Origin: Verrucomicrobiota bacterium
GTDB lineage: Bacteria; Verrucomicrobiota; Verrucomicrobiia; Verrucomicrobiales; Akkermansiaceae
Direction of reading: 5' to 3'
Assembly (NCBI GenBank): GCA_017301995.1
Contig: JAFLEH010000007.1
Span: 200,399-264,398, forward strand
Length of the DNA: 64,000 nucleotides
Shown here: positions 55,723 to 62,719 of the stretch, piece by piece
How positions within the stretch are numbered: the stretch's first letter is position 1
Layout: each line of letters begins with the position of its first letter
The notes under the pieces: model-generated
What the model saw: only the letters and a program-made list of their open reading frames with translations
Databases searched by the model: none
What the model was told of the DNA's origin: nothing
Made by a program: the position numbers and the translations under genes

Positions 55723-55766
55723 GGTACCCCGGCTTGGACTCGAACCAAGGACCAATTGATTAAGAG
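55723..55766 (-). other. attachment site: 3' half of tRNA-Lys(CTT), left end of integrated element
   Basis: On the minus strand the 44 bases read as the anticodon loop CTCTTAA, the 3' anticodon strand TCAAT, the variable region, a perfect T-arm (CTTGG-TTCGAGT-CCAAG) and the acceptor strand CCGGGGT with A and CC. The 5' half of the tRNA is absent: the bases beyond the loop (TGTT) cannot pair with TCAA. Integration into the 3' part of tRNA genes is typical of tyrosine recombinases; the integrase gene starts 101 bases to the right. The complete tRNA gene should be at the far end of the element, outside the window. Confidence 0.85.
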
Positions 55767-55866
55767 AACACGTATCTTTTTGCAACACGTTGGTTTTCAA
55801 TGGGTTATTTTCCGCTATTTCGGCCATTTCAGCTAATTCTCGACAAATTCGGGCAATTCGGGCACC

Positions 55867-57147
55867 ATGGCGACCCCGCTCAGTATGGCTAGAAAACCCG
55901 AATTCAAATACTCTCAGGTCGGCAACCGCTGGAAGGTGGAGGTGCCTGCCAGTCACTCGGCGACCGGCAAACGCACGCGCGCGTTTTTTCCCACCCGTGA
56001 CAAGGCAAGGGACTTTGCTTCGGATCTGAAAACCCGGGCACAACAGGTCGGAGCCATGGCTTCGGCCATCAAGCCCTCGCTCGCGGAAGACGCAACACAG
56101 GCTGTTGCGATGTTGGAACCCTACGGGTTGACTTTGTTGGAAGCGGTGAAGATGGTCGTGGCCATCGAAGATGGGAAAAGGAGGAGCATGGAGGTAACGA
56201 AAGCCGCCACGTTGTTCCTTGCTACCAAAGACGACAGGAGCGATTCCCAAGTCCGGGCCTACGAGCAGATGAGAAAATCGCTGGAGGCGGATTTCAAAGA
56301 CCGCATGCTCTCGACGATCACCGCCCAGGAACTGGTGGAGCATGTAGAGCGCCACACCGGCGCCAACTCGACATTCAACAGCCGTGCCACGTCCATCAAG
56401 ACATTCTGGAGGTGGTGCGCCAAGATCCCGCGCGGGTGGTGTGATTCGAAAACGGTCGAGGCGTTGGAGAGACGTGAAACGCGACAAGGTGAGATCGGCG
56501 TGCTGACGGCGCAGCAATGCCGGGTTCTTTTGCGCACGGCGGAGACTTTCTATCCGGAATGTGTTCCCGGTTTCGCCATCAGCCTGTTCGCGGGTCTGCG
56601 CAATACCGAGTTGGAACGTTTGGACCCGTCCGATATCAATGAGGAAGGCATCACACTTCGGGCCGAAGCCACCAAGACCCGGAAGCGCCGGTTCATCGAG
56701 ATGCCGCCGGTGCTGTCCACATGGCTTGCAGCCTACCCAATCGGAGACACGGTCTTGCCCGCGAACTGGTTTCGGAAAGAAAAGGCGGTGCGGCGTCGGG
56801 CCGGGTGGAATGTCTGGTGCGATCTGTTCGACCCGCCTCAAGCGCCGGATGGGTCCCCCGATTGGCCTGGTAACGCGCTTCGCCACACGCACGCGTCCGT
56901 CATGGTGGCATTGGGCGAACCGCTGGAGCGACTGACATTCGAGTTCGGTCACTCCGGTGGGGCTGCCGTATTGAAATCCCATTATGTTGGAGCGATGACA
57001 CCGGATGAAGCCAGAAGAATCCGTGAGATCGGTCCCAACGGATCAACGGTTCCAATTGGGCGCAAGACCAATCCGAAGACCGGCGGCAGCAATGCCAAAT
57101 CTCACCCGAAAACGCGCTCCCGCAAAAAGCCGAAGCGGACCGGGTGA
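55867..57147 (+). CDS. int: Tyrosine recombinase/integrase of the element
   Basis: Integrase of 426 residues. The N-terminal arm-binding region (about 10-60; FKYSQVGNRWKVEV) is followed by a core-binding domain (about 85-195) and the catalytic domain. Catalytic residues seen: Arg245 in LFAGLRNTEL, Lys270 in EATKTRKRR, the box II sequence NALRHTHAS (Arg339; the usual first His is Asn336), His362 in FGHSGG and the nucleophile Tyr373 in SHYVGAM. It catalyses integration at and excision from the tRNA-Lys site. The basic C-terminal tail is rich in Lys/Arg/Ser/Thr. A second in-frame ATG at 55885 is an alternative start. No recombination directionality factor is obvious. Confidence 0.9.
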   Translation: MATPLSMARKPEFKYSQVGNRWKVEVPASHSATGKRTRAFFPTRDKARDFASDLKTRAQQVGAMASAIKPSLAEDATQAVAMLEPYGLTLLEAVKMVVAIEDGKRRSMEVTKAATLFLATKDDRSDSQVRAYEQMRKSLEADFKDRMLSTITAQELVEHVERHTGANSTFNSRATSIKTFWRWCAKIPRGWCDSKTVEALERRETRQGEIGVLTAQQCRVLLRTAETFYPECVPGFAISLFAGLRNTELERLDPSDINEEGITLRAEATKTRKRRFIEMPPVLSTWLAAYPIGDTVLPANWFRKEKAVRRRAGWNVWCDLFDPPQAPDGSPDWPGNALRHTHASVMVALGEPLERLTFEFGHSGGAAVLKSHYVGAMTPDEARRIREIGPNGSTVPIGRKTNPKTGGSNAKSHPKTRSRKKPKRTG

Positions 57148-57675
57148 TGGTGTTCCGTTATCACAGGGTGCAAAAGCGTGCTATCCGGCCATCGCGCCTT
57201 GCAGGGTGCTCCATACGTTCGCGTGAAACACATCCGCGCGTGCGGAACACTCCGATGTTTTTGGCGGGCACGCGAGCAATTCCGGAGTGCTGGGTCTCCA
57301 CGCATTTCTAGCAAAATATTATATTGATCCGCAAATTCCTTTCCTACTGCCGCGGGCGTTACAGAGCGTGATGAAAAATAGTTTTGACATGGGAAAACGC
57401 GTGTGTTTCCGTCTGGGAGTTCGCTCGCGGCCGTTATTTTTTAATGGTAGCGGGCGGACGACCGGTGATCAGCCCACCCCTGCCAGGTCACTGTCCCGCA
57501 CTCCAATGTTCGGGACGACGGTATTGCGGGGGAGCGGGATGAATGTTCCGACCTTGTCATCCCGCGCCCGGTCGCCGGCCATCCGGAGTTTTAACTCCGG
57601 TTCCGGGGGGCGGTGATTGCCAAACTCCGCATGCCACCCTGCGGGCATGCGGAGTCAGATTCAGCAGGATAGAAG
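57148..57675. other. Non-coding gap with two inverted repeats
   Basis: No gene supported in these 528 bases. Two hairpins lie at the right: CCGGAGTT-TT-AACTCCGG (57583-57600) and a perfect 12-bp stem ACTCCGCATGCC/GGCATGCGGAGT with an 8-base loop (57624-57655), 20 bases before the next start. Neither is followed by a T-run. The word ACTCCG/CGGAGT is common to both and also occurs near 57246 and 57281. Confidence 0.5.
57624..57655. repeat. Perfect 12-bp inverted repeat upstream of DUF3102-like gene
   Basis: ACTCCGCATGCC and GGCATGCGGAGT are separated by eight bases. The position, 20 bases upstream of the DUF3102-like gene, suggests a control site or leader hairpin for the coupled pair DUF3102/radical SAM. 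Confidence 0.6.
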
Positions 57676-58554
57676 ATGAGTAATAAAAAAATGAAAAAGC
57701 CGAACACCCCGGCGAATGGGTGTGGAAAACGGACGGAAAGACCCGCCCGAGTGAAGAAAGCATTGGCAAATGAGGCAACGGCGGAATCCTCCGCTGTTGC
57801 GGCTCCGGTGTTGCCGGATGGTCCATGCGGCCAGGCCGAATTCGAGGAATGCGCCGCGAAAATCGGCAATTGGGGAATCGAAGAAATAGAGCGTCAAATC
57901 GTCGCGTTTGCGGCGGGCGGAGAACGAGACAGGATAATGTTAGAGAGTTTGTCTGACACAATGGTGCGCCGGGCCTGGAGCATCGGGGCGCTGCTAAACC
58001 AAGCCAAGAAGATTCTCGGACACGGCGAATTCGGTCGCTGGCGTGAGCGCAACCTCATCGCAAAAGGAATACTATCGGGAGCGACGGCACTGCGGTATAT
58101 GAAGCTGGCGGCTCGGTGCGATTGCCGGGAGATAGGCAGAACCGGGGCGGGACTGGCTCGCCTGTATGGCGCCCTCGGCATCGTTCCCGCGGCAGACGAC
58201 ACGGAAGATCCGGCGGATCACCCGGAGCGAGACGCGTGCGGTTCACCGATGGGCGGAAGTTCCAGTTGTCCTGAATCTGGTGCGTCGGAATTTCTGCCAC
58301 TTTCCATCCGGAAAACGGATGAGATGCTGTCGGCCGCATCCGCATTCCAGAAACTGCTGCGCCACTGTGTCGATAAACCTGATTCCATCACAAGTTCTGA
58401 TCTCACCCGGTTCAGAGAATGTATGGGCCAAATACGGACTCTCGCCGCTAGATTCGAAGCACTGCCGTCATCGGACGCAACGATATCGTCCGCGCGGGAC
58501 GGTGGCGACGTGGAAACCCCGGCCGCCCCAGGGCAGGAAAGGAGCGCCGCATGA
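57676..58554 (+). CDS. DUF3102-like protein, coupled to radical SAM enzyme
   Basis: A protein of 292 residues. Residues 1-45 are basic and disordered. The central part resembles DUF3102: the stretch HGEFGRWRERN (116-126) and the block ALRYMKLAARC (138-148) correspond to the family's conserved 'GeF..W......YM.lA' pattern. A coiled/helical C terminus with GASEFLPLSIRKTDEML ends in an acidic, Pro-rich tail. DUF3102 proteins occur on plasmids and phages, with no settled function. The stop overlaps the start of the radical SAM gene (ATGA), so both are translated together. Assignment rests on short motifs. Confidence 0.65.
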   Translation: MSNKKMKKPNTPANGCGKRTERPARVKKALANEATAESSAVAAPVLPDGPCGQAEFEECAAKIGNWGIEEIERQIVAFAAGGERDRIMLESLSDTMVRRAWSIGALLNQAKKILGHGEFGRWRERNLIAKGILSGATALRYMKLAARCDCREIGRTGAGLARLYGALGIVPAADDTEDPADHPERDACGSPMGGSSSCPESGASEFLPLSIRKTDEMLSAASAFQKLLRHCVDKPDSITSSDLTRFRECMGQIRTLAARFEALPSSDATISSARDGGDVETPAAPGQERSAA

Positions 58555-59684
58555 GCGAAGGACATCCGAACTGCTCGCTGGGATCCTGTGTCGCGGGACT
58601 GCACGACTGCCCGCTGAAGGTTGAAGTGAACAACTTCAAATACAAGAGTCTCTCCGATTTCGCGTGCAATCCCTGTCTGGGATGCACCCACGGTTGCCGA
58701 TTCTGCTACGTCCCCGACACGGCGGCGGTCAAACAAAAGCAGTTGCTGGCATCCTACGGCGTGTCCGATCCCTCCGCCGAGTGGGGGGGATACACGCTTG
58801 TGCGACCTTTCGACCCATTGGTATTCGACGGTTCGTTGCGCCGGGCTGAAGGGATCCCACGGGAAAAACTCACAAGGGACGGAAACCGGGCGGTCATGTT
58901 TTCATCGACCACCGACCCCTATCAGCGGGTGCGCTGTGACGACGCCGGGAGATCCAAGGATCTCACCCGGCTGCTTCTGGACAATGGCGGCCGCGCGCTG
59001 GACGCCATCCTGGAACGATCCACGCTCAACGTGAGGATCCTGACCCGGAGTCCGTTGGCGACCGAGCATCTCGGGCGTTTCGCGCGATTCGGAAACCGTC
59101 TGATGCTCGGTGTCAGCCTGCCGACCCTCGACGACGGGTTGTCGCGCATCTATGAGCCGCGCGCCCCAGGGCCGCGACAGCGGCTGGAGTTGCTGATGGA
59201 GGCCCACAGGTCGGGAATTCCGACATTCGTAGCCATCGCCCCGGTCTATCCGGAGTGCGGCTACGATGACATCCGGAAAACAATGGAGGCGGTCGCGGAG
59301 GCTGATCCCATGACCATATTCATGGAGCCCATCAATATGCGGCAGGGAATCGCCCAACTCATGTGCGCCGAACTTCGGAAACACGGGCGCGATCCCGACC
59401 CATCCCTTTTGGATCCGGAAAGGTGGCCGAAATATGCCGTTGGCAGGTTACTGGATGCCGAGCGCGCGGCCCGGGAGACCGGTCTCGGCGGGCGGTTTCA
59501 TCCATGGCCCGACCACGAACGGCTGGGATCCGCCCGTGTCCGGAAGATGATGCGTGTGGACTGGCAGCACCCGGACGGCATCAGTTATGACGAATGGTTG
59601 GATAGGTCGTGGAGCCGGGTGAGCGAATGGCCCGGGAAGAATGTGGCGGATTCCGGAAACGGGACCGTCCCGGAATCCGAATGA
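58551..59684 (+). CDS. Radical SAM protein, SplB/COG1533-like
   Basis: Enzyme of 377 residues. The iron-sulfur motif is CTHGCRFCY (Cys45, Cys49, Cys52; CxxxCxxC), set in NPCLGCTHGCRFCYVP, which resembles spore-photoproduct-lyase-like (SplB/COG1533) and Rv2578c-like proteins. FSSTTDPYQ, the stretch RILTRSPLATEHL and SLPTLDDGLSRIYEPRAPGPRQRL follow, the latter typical of this family. Such enzymes make a 5'-deoxyadenosyl radical; many are labelled DNA repair, but few have a known substrate. A strong AAGGAG ribosome site lies inside the end of the preceding gene. Its presence in an integrated element next to a replication initiator is unusual. Substrate unknown. Confidence 0.85.
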   Translation: MSEGHPNCSLGSCVAGLHDCPLKVEVNNFKYKSLSDFACNPCLGCTHGCRFCYVPDTAAVKQKQLLASYGVSDPSAEWGGYTLVRPFDPLVFDGSLRRAEGIPREKLTRDGNRAVMFSSTTDPYQRVRCDDAGRSKDLTRLLLDNGGRALDAILERSTLNVRILTRSPLATEHLGRFARFGNRLMLGVSLPTLDDGLSRIYEPRAPGPRQRLELLMEAHRSGIPTFVAIAPVYPECGYDDIRKTMEAVAEADPMTIFMEPINMRQGIAQLMCAELRKHGRDPDPSLLDPERWPKYAVGRLLDAERAARETGLGGRFHPWPDHERLGSARVRKMMRVDWQHPDGISYDEWLDRSWSRVSEWPGKNVADSGNGTVPESE

Positions 59685-59706
59685 ATATCATCAAACAGGA
59701 GATCCG

Positions 59707-60609
59707 GTGTCGCGGCGGGATGCCGTGGCGCCGGGTCTTCTTGTCATTATATATATGAACATTTCGACAGAGTCAACCTCACATATTTACGATCTCGATC
59801 CCGGAGCCCAATCCTCGCGCGACTCATTCCGGTCCCTGCGCAAGCTCGAACTGACCCTGGAACGTCTGTTTCTCCTGCACGGTATAAACAGGATCCTGTT
59901 CATCACCTGCACGTTTCCAGGAGGCATGAAACGCAAGGACGCGAAAGACCGGTTTGACAGGCTGTTGCGGAAACTGCGTTCCCGGTATGGCGACTATCTG
60001 TGGGTATACGAACGGGGGCACGGAGGCCATGTCCATTTCCACCTTCTGCTCGTTGTGGATTTCGACACCCGCGAGGGTGTCGACCTGGCCGCCTATTCCC
60101 GCCTTGCCAATGACGCCATGAATGCCAAGCGGAAGCTTGTGAACAAGGCTACCAGAAATCTGTGGACCATGGTCGACGAGGCATGCAGGGAGTTTGGTAT
60201 AGGGAGGACCGAGGTTGCGCCGATCTACAGTTGCGGAGAGGCCGTCACCCGGTATCTCGTGAAATCGGTGAAGCACAACTGGCACAACAGGAAAATGCCG
60301 GACAACAAGGATAAGAAAGGTGACAAAGGGGCATGCTGGTGGTCGTGCAGCAGGAGTCTCAAGGCCGTTTACGGCCGCTTCTCATTCCATCCGTCCAGAT
60401 TCCGTCTCCGGACCGGGGAATACGCCCGCGAACAGAGCTATCCGGATATCGACGCGCTCAAGGATGTCTGTGGCCCCAGATGGGCATGGGAGGTTATGCA
60501 GTGGAATCCCGCCAGGGATTCGGAAACCGGGAGGGAGCGGATTGGCGGCATGGTCGCCCGCTTGTCTGCCATGGAAGTCCCTTCAACCGTCCCTATCTGT
60601 CCAAATTAA
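59707..60609 (+). CDS. HUH endonuclease, replication-initiator-like
   Basis: A protein of 300 residues with GTG start at 59707, preceded by a good AGGAGA ribosome site five bases away; an internal ATG at 59755 is less likely. The HUH metal-binding motif is GHVHFHLLLV with His110 and His112. The catalytic tyrosine is most likely Tyr183 in TRYLVKSV, followed by Lys186, as in single-tyrosine rolling-circle Rep proteins. The upstream part has LFITCTFP and LWVYERGHGG, typical of the HUH fold. Such proteins nick DNA at an origin to start rolling-circle replication or transfer. The stop codon overlaps the T-run of a minus-strand terminator. Which type of element it serves is unknown. Confidence 0.8.
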   Translation: MSRRDAVAPGLLVIIYMNISTESTSHIYDLDPGAQSSRDSFRSLRKLELTLERLFLLHGINRILFITCTFPGGMKRKDAKDRFDRLLRKLRSRYGDYLWVYERGHGGHVHFHLLLVVDFDTREGVDLAAYSRLANDAMNAKRKLVNKATRNLWTMVDEACREFGIGRTEVAPIYSCGEAVTRYLVKSVKHNWHNRKMPDNKDKKGDKGACWWSCSRSLKAVYGRFSFHPSRFRLRTGEYAREQSYPDIDALKDVCGPRWAWEVMQWNPARDSETGRERIGGMVARLSAMEVPSTVPICPN

Positions 60610-60641
60610 AAAAAGCGAATCACGCGTCAAGCGTGGTTCGC
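60605..60641 (-). terminator. Rho-independent terminator of a minus-strand transcript
   Basis: Stem GCGAACCACGC/GCGTGATTCGC (one G-U pair) with a 5-base loop, followed on the minus strand by seven T. No minus-strand protein gene ends here, so it points to a non-coding minus-strand RNA just to the right. Confidence 0.8.
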
Positions 60642-60800
60642 GTAAGCCAAGTCACGCCCACTAGTCTCGACCGACGAGTGTCAGGAGGTGGACCAACGAG
60701 CGCAGCGAGTGCAGCGCCACATCCTGATGCGAGGAGCCCGAAGGGACACGCGTTAGCGGGGGTCGAGGGTGTGTGGGCGTCTTCATGGCGCACTACACTC
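60642..60800 (-). ncRNA. Candidate structured RNA with five nested helices and its own terminator
   Basis: Nested pairings (plus-strand positions): P1 60654-60661 with 60773-60780 (8 bp); P2 60666-60672 with 60761-60767 (7 bp); P3 60674-60682 with 60745-60753 (8 of 9); P4 60683-60691 with 60717-60725 (8 of 9); P5 60701-60706 with 60711-60716 (two short stems around GAGT). On the minus strand a CTTCGG tetraloop side hairpin lies between P3 and P4. A terminator follows 12 bases after P1. The 5' end is a guess; a weak -10-like TATACC lies at 60804-60809. No open frame on this strand seems real. Confidence 0.6.
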
Positions 60801-61212
60801 CTGGTATACATACGCCATTCCCAAGCCCGTGACACCATCCGCCGGACATCCGGGAATACTCCCTGGTCCCTGTGGGATAGGATCACGTGGAGCATACACC
60901 CGGCATGCCCGTTTGCAGGGCTTCAAAGGGGGCCGTGGCCCGTCGGATGCCACAATGGCTGCACGGGTGGGCGAACCGGGACGTCCCCCCGCCCTGGGCG
61001 GTATCGGACCCATGCAAACGGTCCTCCCCGATTACAACACTCCAATATGATGTCATTCCAGCCGGAGAGGTGAATCCGTCTCCCGAATCCTTGGTTCCAT
61101 TTCCGTCACGGGTGACGGATTTGCAGGATTCTTCCAGGTCCATGTGAAACCGATTGGGGCAGGAGATTCAAAGGGAAGACATTCCATAGGGAGCGGGCAT
61201 GATGTGACACAC

Positions 61213-61243
61213 CCGGTTCCCGGTTATGGTTCCGGTTATCGTT
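61213..61243 (+). repeat. Iteron-like direct repeats CCGGTTATSGTT
   Basis: Two adjacent 12-base units (CCGGTTATGGTT, CCGGTTATCGTT) are preceded by CCGGTTC. Short tandem repeats near a replication initiator gene can be its binding sites, but only two full units are present. Confidence 0.4.
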
Positions 61244-61833
61244 CCGTGGCCGGCGGAATTCAGAGATGCCCTTTCCCGGCGTCCCAGAGGGCCTCTGGCG
61301 GCTTTGCGATGCCATCCCCTGCCCATCGCCCGACGGATGGGCGGATGGATATCAGAGTCAGCCAGGCTCCCTGCCGCGGAGATTCCGGCGCATGACCCCG
61401 GAGCGCCCCGTCCGCCAGGTTTTACCACCCCTGTTCCGGATCACTATCCGGGTTTTTGGGTGGGAATGGACCGGCGCGGCCGGATCGGGCCTAATTGTGC
61501 TGTTTTTCCAGCACTTGATGGATATGGCGGTGTTCCGGATACCGTGGTTATGGGAGAAGGGGGGAAGAAGGGTGTTTCCCCGCACCGGACCAATAGTCCC
61601 GGTTCTTGTGCCTCACTGGCGGATGGATGGGGTTGGCCGGCGTGGGACCAGGCCTGGGGGCGGATCATCAGGAGTCGGAATATCGCGTCGCCATCCGTTC
61701 GGACCGTCCAACAAGGGTTTGCCAGCACCCCTGAAATTCACCGGGGACGAAGGTTATATACCTATGGAAACCCCGGCTGTTAGCCGGACATCGGAATGTT
61801 CCGGTGCCGGACTCGAAACCAAAGCCGTGTCCT

Positions 61834-61858
61834 GCCACGCCCGGAAAGCGGGCGTGGC
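61834..61858. repeat. Perfect 10-bp hairpin upstream of RHH gene
   Basis: GCCACGCCCG/CGGGCGTGGC with loop GAAAG lies 45 bases upstream of the ATG of the ribbon-helix-helix gene. No T-run follows. Possible operator or leader hairpin. Confidence 0.55.
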
Positions 61859-61902
61859 GCGGATTCCGGGGACCGCCAACTCCACAACCCAGAAAACGAA
61901 CC

Positions 61903-62109
61903 ATGCCACGCACCCTGTATACCCCGAGATTGTCCGACGATGTGGTCCGCTCCCTATACCGGGAGGCCCAACGCCGCCGGATTCCCATGACCCGGCTTGC
62001 CGATGAACTGCTCCGCCAGTCGCTTGGCGGGGCGTTGATGGAATCCACCGCGCTGCCACGCCCCCGCAACGGAGGGTTGGCGCGCAACGCGATTCCCGAA
62101 GCGGCATAG
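61903..62109 (+). CDS. Small ribbon-helix-helix (CopG/Arc-like) DNA-binding protein
   Basis: A protein of 68 residues. The N terminus (TLYTPRLSDDVVRSLYREA) is a strand followed by helix, then RRRIPMTRLADELLRQSL forms a turn and second helix, the pattern of CopG/Arc-type dimers. Such small proteins often repress replication or partition genes of plasmids or toxin-antitoxin pairs. The 10-bp hairpin upstream may be its operator. The leader is A/C-rich without a Shine-Dalgarno sequence. The genes downstream are on the same strand within 50 bases. Confidence 0.6.
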   Translation: MPRTLYTPRLSDDVVRSLYREAQRRRIPMTRLADELLRQSLGGALMESTALPRPRNGGLARNAIPEAA

Positions 62110-62158
62110 CCGTTCCCACCCATCCACCCCAACCCCACAACCCTCCCTATCCAACCCC

Positions 62159-62719
62159 ATGGCAATCAAACTCATCGCCAACTACAGCAAGCGCCTCGGT
62201 CTGCCGGGGTTCAGCTCGCACCAATATTCCGTCAGCGTGGAAACCGAACTGGTGGCCACCGCCGACATACCCGCGGAATCCGCCCGCCTTTACCGGCTCC
62301 TCCAGTCGGATGTGGATTCGCAGATGCAGAACACCGGATTCGTGCCTCCGCTGGATTACGGCATGGAGCCATCGGCTCCCGCGCCAGACAGTTCCGCGCG
62401 GACCCGGCCACCCGTTAACGCCCGCGGCACCAGCGCACCGCGGGCCAATGGTGCCGGACCTATGGACGGTCACTGGAAATGCTCCGACAAACAGCGCGAT
62501 CTCATTCTGAGACTGGTGGACGAACACCAGCTCGACAAGCATGGGATCGAAGCGCTGGCGGTGGAGCGGTTCGGACACGGTGTGCGGATTCTCAACAAAC
62601 TTGAGGCTTCGGGCCTGATTGACGAGTTGCTCGAACGCCACGGCGGCACCCGGCAGGCCCCGCCCCGATCCGGGGGAACGGCGTATCGGGGGCGCGGCGC
62701 AGGAAAGGAGGCCGCGTGA
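62159..62719 (+). CDS. Element protein of unknown family, coupled to nuclease
   Basis: A protein of 186 residues. The first 65 residues form a compact domain (IKLIANYSKRLGLPGFSSHQYSV), then a disordered Pro/Ala linker, then a helical C-terminal part (DKQRDLILRLVDEHQLDKHGIEAL, LNKLEASGLIDELLERHGG). The latter pattern, with an ASxLID ending, occurs in phage recombination and single-strand-annealing proteins of several groups; this is a weak inference. Its stop overlaps the GTG start of the nuclease (GTGA). Co-production with a RecB/Cas4-type nuclease suggests DNA recombination or repair. The leader contains CCACCCCAACCCC and no Shine-Dalgarno sequence. Confidence 0.6.
   Translation: MAIKLIANYSKRLGLPGFSSHQYSVSVETELVATADIPAESARLYRLLQSDVDSQMQNTGFVPPLDYGMEPSAPAPDSSARTRPPVNARGTSAPRANGAGPMDGHWKCSDKQRDLILRLVDEHQLDKHGIEALAVERFGHGVRILNKLEASGLIDELLERHGGTRQAPPRSGGTAYRGRGAGKEAA

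Larger units (their letters stand above)
60801..61902. other. Hairpin-dense non-coding region
   Basis: No convincing gene in 1.1 kb: open frames are long only because GC is high, and none shows recognisable domains. Many inverted repeats are present: CCGTTTGCA (60908-60916) with TGCAAACGG (61013-61021) enclosing further stems such as GGGCC-GT-GGCCC and CCGCC-CTG-GGCGG; CCGTCAC/GTGACGG (61103-61118) inside GAATCC/GGATTC; CCGGAT-CACT-ATCCGG followed by T5 (61436-61457), and a 10-bp hairpin at 61834-61858. This may hold a replication origin, transfer origin or regulatory RNAs. Confidence 0.5.

Noticed and set aside
58551..59684. Formylglycine maturase (anaerobic sulfatase maturase) for the sulfatase at 26702
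   Set aside because: The radical SAM protein lacks the SPASM cysteine region of such maturases, has SplB-like motifs and sits in a mobile element far away.
60605..61902. Retron or other reverse-transcriptase-linked RNA
   Set aside because: No reverse transcriptase motif (e.g. YxDD) is encoded near; the structured RNA therefore lacks the needed partner in this window.
61226..62006. Two overlapping plus-strand frames of 185 and 246 codons in the hairpin-dense region
   Set aside because: No ribosome site, no domain, overlap with each other and with the RHH gene; frames of this length are expected at this GC content. One could still be real.
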